Position numbers and translations under genes: made by a program
The notes under the pieces: model-generated
Database searches by the model: none
Told to the model about the DNA's origin: nothing
What the model saw: only the letters and a program-made list of their open reading frames with translations
Part shown: one piece after another, positions 52,423 through 61,692 of the stretch
Numbering within the stretch: the stretch's first letter is position 1
Layout of the letters: each line of letters opens with the position of its first letter
NCBI RefSeq assembly: GCF_000025325.1
Contig: NC_013744.1
Coordinates: 310,001 to 374,000, forward strand
Source of the DNA: Haloterrigena turkmenica DSM 5511
GTDB lineage: Archaea; Halobacteriota; Halobacteria; Halobacteriales; Natrialbaceae
Length of the DNA: 64,000 nucleotides
Direction of reading: 5' to 3'

Positions 52423-53152
52423 GGTACTGTCTAGTTTAGCACCTTCGCTGGCGTCTGTCCGTTAAGTGATTGGTGCGGTCGCTGTGTGTTATAATAGTGT
52501 ACGGACTGTTCAAGCCAGTCTCTGACACTCGCCCGACTGCCCACCCACGAGTTGTGGAAGCGATCAACACGCATCTTAACTGTGTGGAACCACTTTCCGA
52601 TCAACATAGTCGAGTTGACCGCTCAACCCTAATCGAGAGAGGGCAGTCAGATATCCATAGCCATCAACGAGAAACACAGTGTCGGAGAGGTCGTGTTTCT
52701 CGGTCAATCGATGGAGAAACGCAGCAGCTGGGTCGGTGCCTCATTGTCTGAACACTGCGACATCGAGAATGAGCCGTGAATCTAGATCTATTGCGGCATA
52801 CGCCCAAGACCGGTCGGTGTTAATCTTGACAGCAGTCTCATTAATGGCGACCCGTGACAGCTTCGCTGTCGGCGGGTCTGAACCGCTGTCAGCCAGCCGA
52901 GGTACCCAGTTCCAGATTGCTTGATGAGTGCGTTCTATGCCAATCAAGCGAAGAATTGCTTGTGTCTCTCGAAGTGAACAACCGGTCGCATGAAGCCGGA
53001 CGGCGAACGTCCTGACGCAATCGCCGTCCGTTCCTGCTCCCAACCTTCATCAAATTCCTCCGCGTAGCACTCGCTGAGCAGGTCTGTAAGCATCCTTCCA
53101 AACTAACTCCACGACCTGCTCGTTCCTCAAACTGACCTAACTAGACACTGCC
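52423..53152 (-). mobile_element. Decayed but end-to-end IS6-family element (type B)
   Basis: A 730-bp element with both ends: left GGTACTGTCTAGTT, right (read inward) GGCAGTGTCTAGTT, flanked by identical 8-bp repeats. The minus-strand transposase starts at ATG 53093 (MLTDLLSECYAEEFDEGWEQ), shifts frame to VRTFAVRLHATGCSLRETQA, IERTHQAIWNWVPRL and RVAINETAVKINTDRSWAYA, where the normal catalytic Asp-Glu-Thr reads Asn-Glu-Thr, and then breaks up after DSRLILDVAV with only scraps of the second half. It inserted as one unit and decayed later. Confidence 0.8.
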
Positions 53153-53160
53153 CACTCTTT
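53153..53160. repeat. 8-bp target duplication, right copy
   Basis: CACTCTTT, identical to 52415-52422, immediately follows the right end of the element. Confidence 0.8.
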
Positions 53161-53747
53161 GGTCGTAACGTCTCGTCTAGAAATAGAGACATAGTCGCTA
53201 TAAGGCGGTGTTTTAGCTGAATAGTGTCTTCTTCTCCCTTCAACCATCGTTTCATACTGATGCTACAGTAACGACACTGATGCTCGAACCGAGCTCCGTC
53301 TAATTACGTCTGATTTGGAGTCCGGCCGCGGATATGACGGTCTCTATCACTCAGAAGCGAAGCGTGGAGAACCGCATTCCACGCCTACGCGCCCCTCTAC
53401 GCATGCGTGAACAATTACTACACCTCGGCGATGCGCCGTCTCACCGGCGGCGAAAGATCTAACGAGACAACTGTTGTTCGTCGTGCTCACCCTGCAGAGG
53501 TAGGGGAAGATACCGGACGTCCAGACGCTGAGAGAATTACAAAGAAATCACGTACTGCGTTCTCGGACGCGGTCAGCCAGCGTAGCACCAGGTGAGACCT
53601 GCGATCACGGTAAACTGTGCCCGAGCAGGTCCGGTATGGTCGACGCGAGTTCGCCAGCGCTGGCTGTTTCGGTGGCGAAATCATAACTATAACTATAGTG
53701 AATTCATAGTAATTTACTTACCGCTCGGAAACTATTTTCCACTAAGC
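53161..53747. other. Region without an intact gene
   Basis: About 590 bp. A plus-strand frame near 53340-53480 reads AWRTAFHAYAPLYACVNNYY and then RRLTGGERSNETTVV, which looks like a piece of a real protein, but I cannot name the family. The last 60 bp are AT-rich and probably hold the promoter of the stress-protein gene. Confidence 0.35.
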
Positions 53748-54236
53748 ATGAACGAAGGATCATACTCTAGAGAGCCGTCACGCGAACCCGAACTACGAAC
53801 AATTCTGCTCGGCGTTGGCGGGCGCGATGACTCCCGTGTCGACGCACTCGTGGATGTCGTCAAGGAAGTAGCCTCCAGTAACACCACGGTAATCATCGTC
53901 CACGTTTTCGATACGGATTCCTACAAAGAAACGGTCAAGCAGGTAGCGGATACGGAGGACGAACACATCGAACCTGACGAACTAGCTGCTCAGATGAGCA
54001 CTACCGAGGAGATTACCGGCCGCTTGGAAGCTGATTCGATCGATTACGAGGCTCGCGCGACGACCGGCAGAAAGGGAGATGGGGTCGTCGAGATCGCCGA
54101 GGAGGTTGACGCTGATCGCGTGATCATCGGCGGCCGGCAACGCTCTCCCGCCGGAAAGGCACTCTTCGGGAGCACGGCGCAGAAAGTCATGCTGAACGCG
54201 CCCTGTCCGGTCACGTTCGTCCGCGATCGAGAGTGA
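53748..54236 (+). CDS. Universal stress protein (UspA family)
   Basis: A 162-aa cytosolic protein with the UspA alpha/beta fold: LRTILLGVGGRDDSRVDALV at the start, a central DYEARATTGRKGDGVVEIAE segment and the nucleotide-binding glycine motif IIGGRQRSPAGKALFGSTAQ near the C-terminus, followed by APCPVTFVRDRE. Proteins with the complete glycine motif usually bind ATP. The start is the ATG at 53748; the frame upstream is not protein-like. It is convergent with the sugar-porter gene (214 bp apart). Haloarchaea carry many usp genes, so no specific role can be given. Confidence 0.88.
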   Translation: MNEGSYSREPSREPELRTILLGVGGRDDSRVDALVDVVKEVASSNTTVIIVHVFDTDSYKETVKQVADTEDEHIEPDELAAQMSTTEEITGRLEADSIDYEARATTGRKGDGVVEIAEEVDADRVIIGGRQRSPAGKALFGSTAQKVMLNAPCPVTFVRDRE

Positions 54237-54450
54237 GATCGCGATTCTCCTGACGCGCCCGTATTGCGGACCCGGTATCACGGCTCCGAAACCGTACTCA
54301 TCGCTGTTATCCGACTGAGTTTTCGATCAGCAGAGACGGAGAATGCTCGGTACGTCCCGAACGAATTGATCAGCCAGTGACAGGTCACGACCGCACGAGT
54401 GCACATCGCCCAGAAACGCTGGTGCTGACGCCGTTTCGGGATCGACCCGG

Positions 54451-55884
54451 TTAGTCGTCCGATTTCACGGTGTTAGAGCGCCCGGCTTTCTTGCCGATGG
54501 TGGTCTCGCGCAGATTGGATTCGATCTCCTCGAGCGATCGGCCCTTCGTTTCGGGGACAAGCTGGTAACAGAAGACCAGTGCGATGAAACAGAGCCCGCC
54601 GTAGAGCCAGAACGTGCCCGACTGGCCGAAGACGTCGACTAGACGGAGGAACGTCAGCGACACGATCAGGTTCGCAGCCCAGTTGAGGACCGTAACGGTC
54701 CCCATTGCGGTTCCACGGACCTGCATCGGATAGATCTCGGAGATCAGCAGCCAGAACGCCGGTCCGAGTCCGATTGCGAAGAACGCGACGTACAGCATCA
54801 GGCTCCCGGTCGCGACCCAGCCGATGATGCCCGAGAGGCCGGGTAGGAAGAACGTGAAGCCGAGGGCGGCGAGCATCAAGGTCATTCCGCTGAGTCCGCT
54901 CAGCAACAGCGGTCGGCGCCCAACCCGGTCGATGAGGAGGACGGCAACAATGGTCATCACGACGTTGACAACGCCGATTCCGGCAGTCGCGAGAATCGAA
55001 GCGGTGTCTTCGAAGCCAGTGGACTCGAGGATCGTCGGAGCGTAGTAGATGACCGTGTTGATGCCGGTCACTTGCTGGAATACCGCCAGTCCGACGCCGA
55101 CGATCAGCATCGGGCGGACCCACGGCTGGAACAGATCACGAAACGAACTGGACTCGACCTGGACCGTTTCTTTGATTTCGCTGAGTTCGGTACCGACCTG
55201 GCTTTCGGCGCGGGTTCGGGACAGGACCTCGCGGGCATCCGTCTCACGGCCCTGTTCGTAGAGCCAGCGCGGACTTTCCGGCATGAAGAGCATCCCGACG
55301 AATAGGACGGCTGCAGGGACCATTCCGAGACCGAGCATCCAGCGCCATTCACCACCGCCGGCGAACGCGAGATTCACCAGATACGCGATGAGGATACCGC
55401 TTGTAATGGTTAACTGGTTCAGCGAGACCAGCGATCCCCGTATCTTCGGGGGCGAGATTTCGGAGATGTAGAGTGGACCGACTACCGACGCGAAGCCGAT
55501 CCCGACCCCGTCAAGGATGCGGCCGACGATTAGTATTTCGACGGTCGGTGCGATCGCCATGATGAGCGAGCCGACGAAGAAGACGACTGCGCTGACGAGG
55601 ATGAGTCGGCGTCGACCGAGCCGGTCGGCGAGACGACCGCCGAGCGCTGCGCCGATGATTGCGCCGACCATTGCTCCACTGACGATCACCCCTTCGACGT
55701 AGGACGGATTCATCGTATAGCCGAACACTGCGGTGAGTTCGAACGCATCCCGAATGTAGAGCATTGCACCGGAGATAACGCCGGTGTCGAAGCCGAATAG
55801 TAAGCCGTTCAGTGCGGCTAACGCCGCGACTACGTAAATAAACGAGTTCTGTCCGTCGGCAGTATCTGTGTGTGATGTCGGCAT
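54451..55884 (-). CDS. Sugar-porter family MFS transporter
   Basis: A 477-aa membrane protein with twelve predicted helices. The sugar-porter signatures are complete: LNGLLFGFDTGVISGAMLYI in helix 1, GRLADRLGRRRLILVSAVVF after helix 2, PESPRWLYEQGRE after helix 6, QQVTGINTVIYYAPTI in helix 7 and VPETKGRSLEEIE at the end. This family imports hexoses or pentoses with protons or sodium, or by facilitated diffusion. It lies 4 kb from the fructan locus and may bring in fructose or sucrose monomers, but no shared regulatory site is visible. Confidence 0.92.
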   Translation of the reverse strand: MPTSHTDTADGQNSFIYVVAALAALNGLLFGFDTGVISGAMLYIRDAFELTAVFGYTMNPSYVEGVIVSGAMVGAIIGAALGGRLADRLGRRRLILVSAVVFFVGSLIMAIAPTVEILIVGRILDGVGIGFASVVGPLYISEISPPKIRGSLVSLNQLTITSGILIAYLVNLAFAGGGEWRWMLGLGMVPAAVLFVGMLFMPESPRWLYEQGRETDAREVLSRTRAESQVGTELSEIKETVQVESSSFRDLFQPWVRPMLIVGVGLAVFQQVTGINTVIYYAPTILESTGFEDTASILATAGIGVVNVVMTIVAVLLIDRVGRRPLLLSGLSGMTLMLAALGFTFFLPGLSGIIGWVATGSLMLYVAFFAIGLGPAFWLLISEIYPMQVRGTAMGTVTVLNWAANLIVSLTFLRLVDVFGQSGTFWLYGGLCFIALVFCYQLVPETKGRSLEEIESNLRETTIGKKAGRSNTVKSDD

Positions 55885-56143
55885 GGGTGAAGCCTGTAAC
55901 TATTTATCCAGATTAGAGTTAATAGTGTTTTCGTTCCCAAGGAGGATGCAATAGCTATCTCGAGGTGCACGAAGTCCGTAAATAGATATCGGCGGTCCAT
56001 ACCCCAGTCATCTTCGCATTTGCTCGCATTTCACTGCTGACGATCGTTCGGAGCGCCTCGCGCCGTGCACTCTCTCTTCGCAGTGAGACAGGGCGCTGTT
56101 TCGTTAAGCGTGGATAGTGAGGCGGCACGATTTTGTGGTATCC

Positions 56144-56790
56144 ATGCCAAAAATCGCCCGCCTCAGCGGGTATCGCGACTGGATCGATTTGAGTTTTGTA
56201 GAGCGAGAGCGGACACCGCGTCAACTGATGGTGCTCGGTATTCAACGCCATCTTGCTGTTTTCTCGATTTTGTATACAGTTCGGCTATTATAGAATTTCG
56301 GTGTCGAACGCAGTCACAGGGCAGTCCATGACTGGGTTCACAAGTGCGATCTCCGGTCGACAGAGGATGAGAAGTCAAATCACGTCGCGCTTAACGAGAT
56401 GGTGATTCAACTTGATGAACACCACTATTGACTGTATACTTCGGTTGATCCATAAACGAACAAATCCACCATATACGGTTGTATTCAACGACTACGACCG
56501 CGTTGACAGAGCGATTCCTGCAGGAACTCACGGAGAATCATGATCTTGATGATGCCGTGTTTCTCGTCGATAGAGCAAAACGTCGCCAGACTGTACTCCG
56601 TCAATCTGGGTTCCGGTTTCGATACGAAAAACATAGAAATCGGACGCTGCTAAACGTATCTGTCACAAGATAAAACGATGGACCTCTTCGTTCTTAAACT
56701 ATTTTAGCCACGAAACCGCCAACAGCCGAATCGTGTCTCCAAGCCTTCGCCGTCTGGCACAATGCTACAAACTAAATACGACCGGGAAAG
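56144..56790 (+). mobile_element. Full-length but decayed IS6-family element (type A)
   Basis: From ATG 56144 a transposase reads MPKIARLSGYRDWIDLSFVE, then RERTPRQLMVLGIQRHLAVF, a stop, then GVERSHRAVHDWVHKCDLRS and NHVALNEMVIQLDEHHY with several stops and shifts after that. ALTERFLQELTENHDLDDAV and FLVDRAKRRQTVLRQSG come from a later frame. The end near 56750-56785 (GCACAATGCTACAAACTAAA) matches the copies at 16.5 and 22.3 kb. It is the only one of the three with its N-terminus. Confidence 0.75.
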
Positions 56791-57306
56791 TACTGAAGAG
56801 ACTGTTGTTTAGTTCAACATCAGAGGCTAATTTCGGTCCAGCACGTCATTCAGGAGGTGCCGCCGGTCTTGGCCAATATGCTTCATACTATACTTTACCT
56901 GGCTACAGCGCTCGGCGAAGCAGCCATCGTCCTGACAGACTCAGAAAGGGCGAGGCCGTCTCGGCTATCTCCCGACTCCGCAAGCACCGCAGGTACGAGG
57001 AGTGCAGCGGTGGTCGCGGGATGCCGAGCGGCCGAGGCTTTCAAGTGAGGAAGCCGTCGCCCGGACAGTGGCCGAACTGGCAATATCCGCGACCAACTGG
57101 CCGTCGACGATAACCCACACCCACAAGACGACCTTGAGCCACGTACCCAGCGCGCTGTAAACGAAGCGATAGACATCTCGTACTCTCGAAAGGTGGTCGG
57201 TACGAGGTGCAGTCCGCATTCGGGCTCGAGGTTGCCTGCGAGAGCGCGATCGGCCGCGTCGTGACCGCTCGACCAGGGGAGGGGGGTGCGAGCGGGAGTC
57301 GTGGCA
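56791..57306. other. Region between IS6 relic and hutH without a recognised gene
   Basis: About 515 bp, GC-rich toward hutH. Frames exist on both strands but none gives recognisable domains, and codon patterns are not convincing. It may contain scrambled remnants of an old gene. Confidence 0.35.
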
Positions 57307-58998
57307 CTACTCTCCGACCCGTGAGCGCCCACTGGCCGGGTCGAACGTCTCAAGCGCCTGCTCGAGGGCGGTGTCGAGGTGGCCCGCGGCGAGCAGGTCC
57401 GCAACGGCGTCGATATCCGGATGGAGTGGTCGGTCGCCGGTGAGCGGCGGAACGACCTCGCGGATCAGGTCGCGAACTGCGCGTGTTCCGACGCCGAGCG
57501 AAAGGTCGGTGGCCTCGAACGCGTCGTCGACGTACTCGGTGGCTTCGGTTCCACAGACGAGTTCGGCAGCGACGACACCTCTCGCGTTCTCGATTGCAGT
57601 TCGGGCGTTCAGCGCGGCTTGGGCGCTCATACTGACATGATCCTCCTGGTTGCCGCTAACGGGGGTGTTGTCCGCCGAGGCGGCACCGAGCGAGCGCAAC
57701 TCGTTGACCAAGGCGGCGGCGCTGTACTGAGCGATCATGTAGCCCGATTCGAGGCCGCTCTCGACCGCGAGAAACGGTGGGAGGTGGTCCTCCTGAAGGT
57801 TCGGATTGAGGAGCCGATCGATCCGCCGCTCGGAGATCGCCGCGAGGTCGGTCAGCGCGAGGCGGACGTACTCGAGGCGGAGAGCCAACGGGGCGCCGTG
57901 GAAGTTACCGCCCGAAAGGGCCGCGCCGCGATCGGTTCCGGAAGCGCGGTCGTCGACCTCGGCCGCCGGGAAGATCAACGGGTTGTCCGTCGCACTGTTG
58001 AGTTCGGTCGTGACGCCCTCGCGGAGGTGGCACACCGCGTCCCGGACGGCGCCATGGACCTGTGGCAGACACCGCAGCGAGTAGGCATCCTGCACTCGAT
58101 CGCAGTTTCGGTGGGCCTCGACGATCTCACTGTCGGCGGTGAGCCGGCGGACCAAGTCCGCGCTTTCCTGCTGGCCCGTGTGGGGCCGGACGCTCTGGAT
58201 AGCCGGGGCCGAGGTCGCCGTCGTTGCGAGCGTCGTCTCAGTCGTCAGCGCGCCGGCTGCGTCGGCGGCGCGGACGAGGTGCTCCCCGTCGACGACGACC
58301 AGAGCCGCGAGCGCCGCCGTCAACTGCGTGCCGTTGATGAGTGCGAGTCCCTCCTTCGGGGCGAGATCGAGCGGCTCGCGATCGATAGTCGCGAGGGCGT
58401 TTTGCCCGGACAGCCGGCGAGTCGCCCCGGCTTCCGTGTCGGCACCATCGGTGCCGCCGGCCTCGTCGGCCTCGTCGCGCTCGTCTCGCTCATCGATAGC
58501 GACGTCGACGACCGCTTCGCCCTCGCCGATCAATACCAACGACATATGCGCCAGTGGAGCGAGATCGCCGCTGGCGCCAAGGCTACCCTGGGCTCTGACG
58601 ACAGGGTGGACGCCCGCGTTACACATCGCCACGAGATAGTCGATGACGCGCTCGCGAACCCCCGAGTAGCCCTTGACGAGGGCATTGATTCGAGCGACCA
58701 GCATGGCCCGGACTTCCTCGCGCGTGAGTTCGCGCCCCGTGCCGGCGGCGTGGCTGCGGAGGAGGTTGACCTGTAACTGCGCCAAGTCTTCGGACGGGAT
58801 CCGTTCATCGACTAACTGGCCGAAACCGGTGTTGAGGCCGTACACGACGTTGCCACTCTCCACGATATCCTCGACGCGGGCACGGCACTCGCGAACCCGC
58901 TCGCGAGCCGATTCCGGTACGCTGATCGGTTCATCGTCGCGAGCGACTGCGACGACGGCGTCGGGCGTGAGGCTCTCACCGTCGAGTTCGACAGTCAC
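57307..58998 (-). CDS. hutH: Histidine ammonia-lyase
   Basis: Removes ammonia from histidine to give urocanate, the first step of histidine use. The MIO-forming tripeptide Ala-Ser-Gly lies in GSLGASGDLAPLAHMSLVLI near residue 145. Other landmarks: YGLNTGFGQLVDERI near 52, NFHGAPLALRLEYVRLAL in the middle, and QEDHVSMSAQAALNARTAIE near 460. At 563 aa it is longer than most (about 510) because of an acidic insert near residue 175 (DERDEADEAGGTDGADTEAG), a haloarchaeal style of insertion. The start is a GTG at 58998. It is the last gene of the hut operon, 49 bp after hutI. Confidence 0.96.
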   Translation of the reverse strand: MTVELDGESLTPDAVVAVARDDEPISVPESARERVRECRARVEDIVESGNVVYGLNTGFGQLVDERIPSEDLAQLQVNLLRSHAAGTGRELTREEVRAMLVARINALVKGYSGVRERVIDYLVAMCNAGVHPVVRAQGSLGASGDLAPLAHMSLVLIGEGEAVVDVAIDERDERDEADEAGGTDGADTEAGATRRLSGQNALATIDREPLDLAPKEGLALINGTQLTAALAALVVVDGEHLVRAADAAGALTTETTLATTATSAPAIQSVRPHTGQQESADLVRRLTADSEIVEAHRNCDRVQDAYSLRCLPQVHGAVRDAVCHLREGVTTELNSATDNPLIFPAAEVDDRASGTDRGAALSGGNFHGAPLALRLEYVRLALTDLAAISERRIDRLLNPNLQEDHLPPFLAVESGLESGYMIAQYSAAALVNELRSLGAASADNTPVSGNQEDHVSMSAQAALNARTAIENARGVVAAELVCGTEATEYVDDAFEATDLSLGVGTRAVRDLIREVVPPLTGDRPLHPDIDAVADLLAAGHLDTALEQALETFDPASGRSRVGE

Positions 58999-59047
58999 GG
59001 GGACTCACCTCTCGCGGTGTCCCATCGATCGAGCGACGATACGTGGG

Positions 59048-60331
59048 TCACGTCCCTACCTCCCTGCCGTTTTTGACGACCGTCTCGATGGCCGTGGTGT
59101 CGAACCGGTACGCGAGGTGGACGTACGATGGCGCTGCCAGCACCGCGGCATCCGCAGGGGCCCCTTCGCGAAGCGTCCCAGTGCCGTCGTCTCGGTCGAT
59201 CGCGAGTGCCGCGTTGCGCGTCGCTGCGAGCAGCGCTTCGGCCGGCGTGAGGTCCATCTTCATGACGGCGAGGGTCTGGACGAACTCCATCGTCCGTACG
59301 TGACAGTTTGGATTGAAGTCTGTCGCGAGCGCAACGGAAGCCCCCGCCTCTAGAAACGCTCGCGCGTCGGCGTACGCTGCACCGAGGCCGAACGCCGTCC
59401 CGGGCAAGAGCACGGGAACGACGGCTGCCTCGACGAGCGCCGCGACGTCCTCGGCCGTCGCGTGCAACAGGTGATCGGCGCTCGCAGCCTCGAGCTCGGC
59501 GGCGAGCTGTGCGCCCCCGAGACGGGTAAACTCCTCGGCGTGGATTTTCGGCGTGAGTCCCGCGGCTGCACCCGCCTTGAGCACGCGCTGAGACTGGTCG
59601 ACATCGAACACATCCGCCTCACAGAAGACGTCACAGAACTCGGCGATCCCTTGGTCGGCGACGGCGGGGAGCTGGTCCGAGATGACGCGGTCAACGTAGT
59701 CTTCGGTGTCCGTGTCCGCCGGAACCGCGTGTGCTCCCATGAACGTCGGTACGAGAGTGATCGGGTGTTTGGCGGCGGCGCGATCGATCGTCTCGAGCAG
59801 TCGGAGCTCGGTCTCGGCCTCGAGGCCGTAGCCGGATTTGACCTCAACAGTAGTGGTCCCGTGGGCGAGCATGACGTCGAGGTGTGATCGCAGGTTCGCG
59901 AGGAGGTCGTCGTCGCTCGCGTCGTGGACCGCACGGACGGTTCGGAGGATCCCGCCACCCTCTGCGAGGATCTCCTGGTAGCTCCGGCCGCGCACCTTGG
60001 CCGCGAACTCGTCCGATCGGTCTCCCGCGAAGAGAGCGTGCGTGTGCGGATCGACGAATCCCGGGACGACGGCGTTCCCGTCCGCGTCGATCGCGGTGGC
60101 GGCATTGTCGGGCGGATACGCCCGCGTGATCTCGTCGGTTGGGCCGACGGCGACAACCTCGCCGTTGATCGCGGCGAACGCCGCATCCTCGCGAATCTCC
60201 AGCGGGCCGTCGGTGCGCGCGTCGTCGGCTGGTGCCGTGTCGGCTGTGTCATCGACCGGCCCAACGACGAGTTCCCCCGCGTTGTACACGATACAGAGCG
60301 GCCCCCTGGGGTCTGGTGTCGCGGCAGTCAT
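59048..60331 (-). CDS. hutI: Imidazolonepropionase
   Basis: Opens the imidazolone ring in the third step of histidine breakdown. It is an amidohydrolase: the metal site is in GFVDPHTHALFAGDRSDEFA near residue 75, a second His region in KIHAEEFTRLGGAQLAAEL near 245 and the catalytic Asp in ALATDFNPNCHVRTMEF near 320. The ATG at 60331 overlaps the stop of hutG by 4 bp (ATGA), which supports this start over the longer frame. About 427 aa is slightly longer than bacterial forms because of an Ala/Asp-rich insert near residue 25. Confidence 0.94.
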   Translation of the reverse strand: MTAATPDPRGPLCIVYNAGELVVGPVDDTADTAPADDARTDGPLEIREDAAFAAINGEVVAVGPTDEITRAYPPDNAATAIDADGNAVVPGFVDPHTHALFAGDRSDEFAAKVRGRSYQEILAEGGGILRTVRAVHDASDDDLLANLRSHLDVMLAHGTTTVEVKSGYGLEAETELRLLETIDRAAAKHPITLVPTFMGAHAVPADTDTEDYVDRVISDQLPAVADQGIAEFCDVFCEADVFDVDQSQRVLKAGAAAGLTPKIHAEEFTRLGGAQLAAELEAASADHLLHATAEDVAALVEAAVVPVLLPGTAFGLGAAYADARAFLEAGASVALATDFNPNCHVRTMEFVQTLAVMKMDLTPAEALLAATRNAALAIDRDDGTGTLREGAPADAAVLAAPSYVHLAYRFDTTAIETVVKNGREVGT

Positions 60332-61326
60332 TGTTGTCCCCCCAGAAAGCCGGCAAGGGCGTGCGCAACGGCACGGGCCGCCGCATCGGTCGTCAGTCCA
60401 TTCCGGTCGAGCGGCGGGGCACATTCGACAACCTCGAACCCCGCGAGTCGCTCGTCGCTCGTAAGCAGTCGCAGGCAGCGAAACAGCTCTCGCGTGGTGA
60501 TGCCGCCCGGCGTCGGCGCACTCACGCCGGGGGCTGCACTCGCGTCGAGTACATCGCAGTCTACGCTCACGTAGAGTCGATCGACGTCACCCATCGCATC
60601 GAGTGCGTGCGTCGCCGTCTCAACGGCGTCATCCGCGACTTCTTCGGCCGTGATGACCGCGCCGCCACGCTCACGGACGAACTCGTGGTACGGGGTTGCC
60701 GTCTCGAAGTGTCGCGCCCCGAGGCAGACGTATTGATCGAGACCGGCTGCGAAGAGCTGTCGGTACGGCGTGCCGCTCGTCGGTTCGCCCCGGACCTCGC
60801 GGACGTCCAGATGCGCGTCGAGATTGATCACGCCCACGGAGCTCTGTTCGAGTAGCGGGGCGACGTTCGGGTACGTCAGAGAGTTGTCTCCCCCGAGGAA
60901 AATCGGTACCGCGTCGCACTCGTGCACGCGGGCCGTCGTCTCACGGAGCGTCGACTGAACGACGGCGACGGACGAGTCGGTGCCGGGCGTGCCAGCGTCG
61001 ACCAGCGAGCGAACGTCGCCGAGGTCACCGAGTACCCGAAGCGGGCCACAGTCGAAGTGGTGGGTTTTCGTTCGCACAAGCGAGCGGCGGATCTCGGTCG
61101 GCCCCTCGCGCGCCCCCGATCGACTGATAACTGCACCGTCGTACGGTTCGCCCACCAGCACCGCGTCGACGTCGGCGTCGTCGACGGCCTCGAGTGTCAT
61201 TCCCTCGACGATATGGCCGACCAGTTCGTCGTTCGGGTCGGTCGATTGAGCCATTCCGCGCCATTCGTCGTCGGTCCAGTCGGGGGAGATCGTGAACTCG
61301 TTCATCGACTCCTCGGTGTCGGTCAT
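60328..61326 (-). CDS. hutG: Formimidoylglutamase
   Basis: Hydrolyses N-formimidoyl-glutamate to glutamate and formamide. It belongs to the arginase/ureohydrolase family and keeps the two manganese-binding motifs: FLGGDNSLTYPN near residue 135, INLDAHLDVRE near 165 and VSVDCDVLDASAAPGVSAPT near 245. At 332 aa it is full length. Its presence shows the pathway ends with direct hydrolysis. It overlaps hutI by 4 bp and is separated from hutU by 366 bp. Confidence 0.93.
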   Translation of the reverse strand: MTDTEESMNEFTISPDWTDDEWRGMAQSTDPNDELVGHIVEGMTLEAVDDADVDAVLVGEPYDGAVISRSGAREGPTEIRRSLVRTKTHHFDCGPLRVLGDLGDVRSLVDAGTPGTDSSVAVVQSTLRETTARVHECDAVPIFLGGDNSLTYPNVAPLLEQSSVGVINLDAHLDVREVRGEPTSGTPYRQLFAAGLDQYVCLGARHFETATPYHEFVRERGGAVITAEEVADDAVETATHALDAMGDVDRLYVSVDCDVLDASAAPGVSAPTPGGITTRELFRCLRLLTSDERLAGFEVVECAPPLDRNGLTTDAAARAVAHALAGFLGGQQ

Positions 61327-61692
61327 AAGGAGTACAGCGCGGATACCACAGGCATCAGCCCGTGTAGGAAGCGCGTCGAATGCGCACCGGCTACCGCGCT
61401 CTGGCCGGTGTTGGTTTCACTGGCTATTCGTGTTTGACCGTGGTCCGTGTTCCCACGGATAGTATATCGAGGCCACAAGCGTCTCGGTGTACGGGTTGCC
61501 AAGCCACCCCTCGAAGCCGGGAACGTCAAACTCGATGGGACGGAGTGGTCCCGTTCGAGGGGGAGTCCACCGGTAACTAGACGGCGGTGAGACGAACACC
61601 GAGGTCGTCGTGAACGTAGCCACGGTCTGTCGCAGGTCGGTAGGGTGAAACCTGTCATGGGTGGAACGTCATGGCTTTCAGGCCGTGGTAGC
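61327..61692. other. Unusually long gap inside the hut operon
   Basis: A 366-bp space between hutU and hutG where the other genes are tightly packed. On the minus strand a frame (about 61417-61623) reads IEFDVPGFEGWLGNPYTETL and VASIYYPWEHG, which has protein-like composition but no known match to me. It could be a decayed insertion or an extra promoter region for hutGIH. Confidence 0.4.

Noticed and set aside
57379-58776. A 465-codon plus-strand open frame
   Set aside because: It lies opposite hutH, which has an intact active-site motif; high GC explains the lack of stops.
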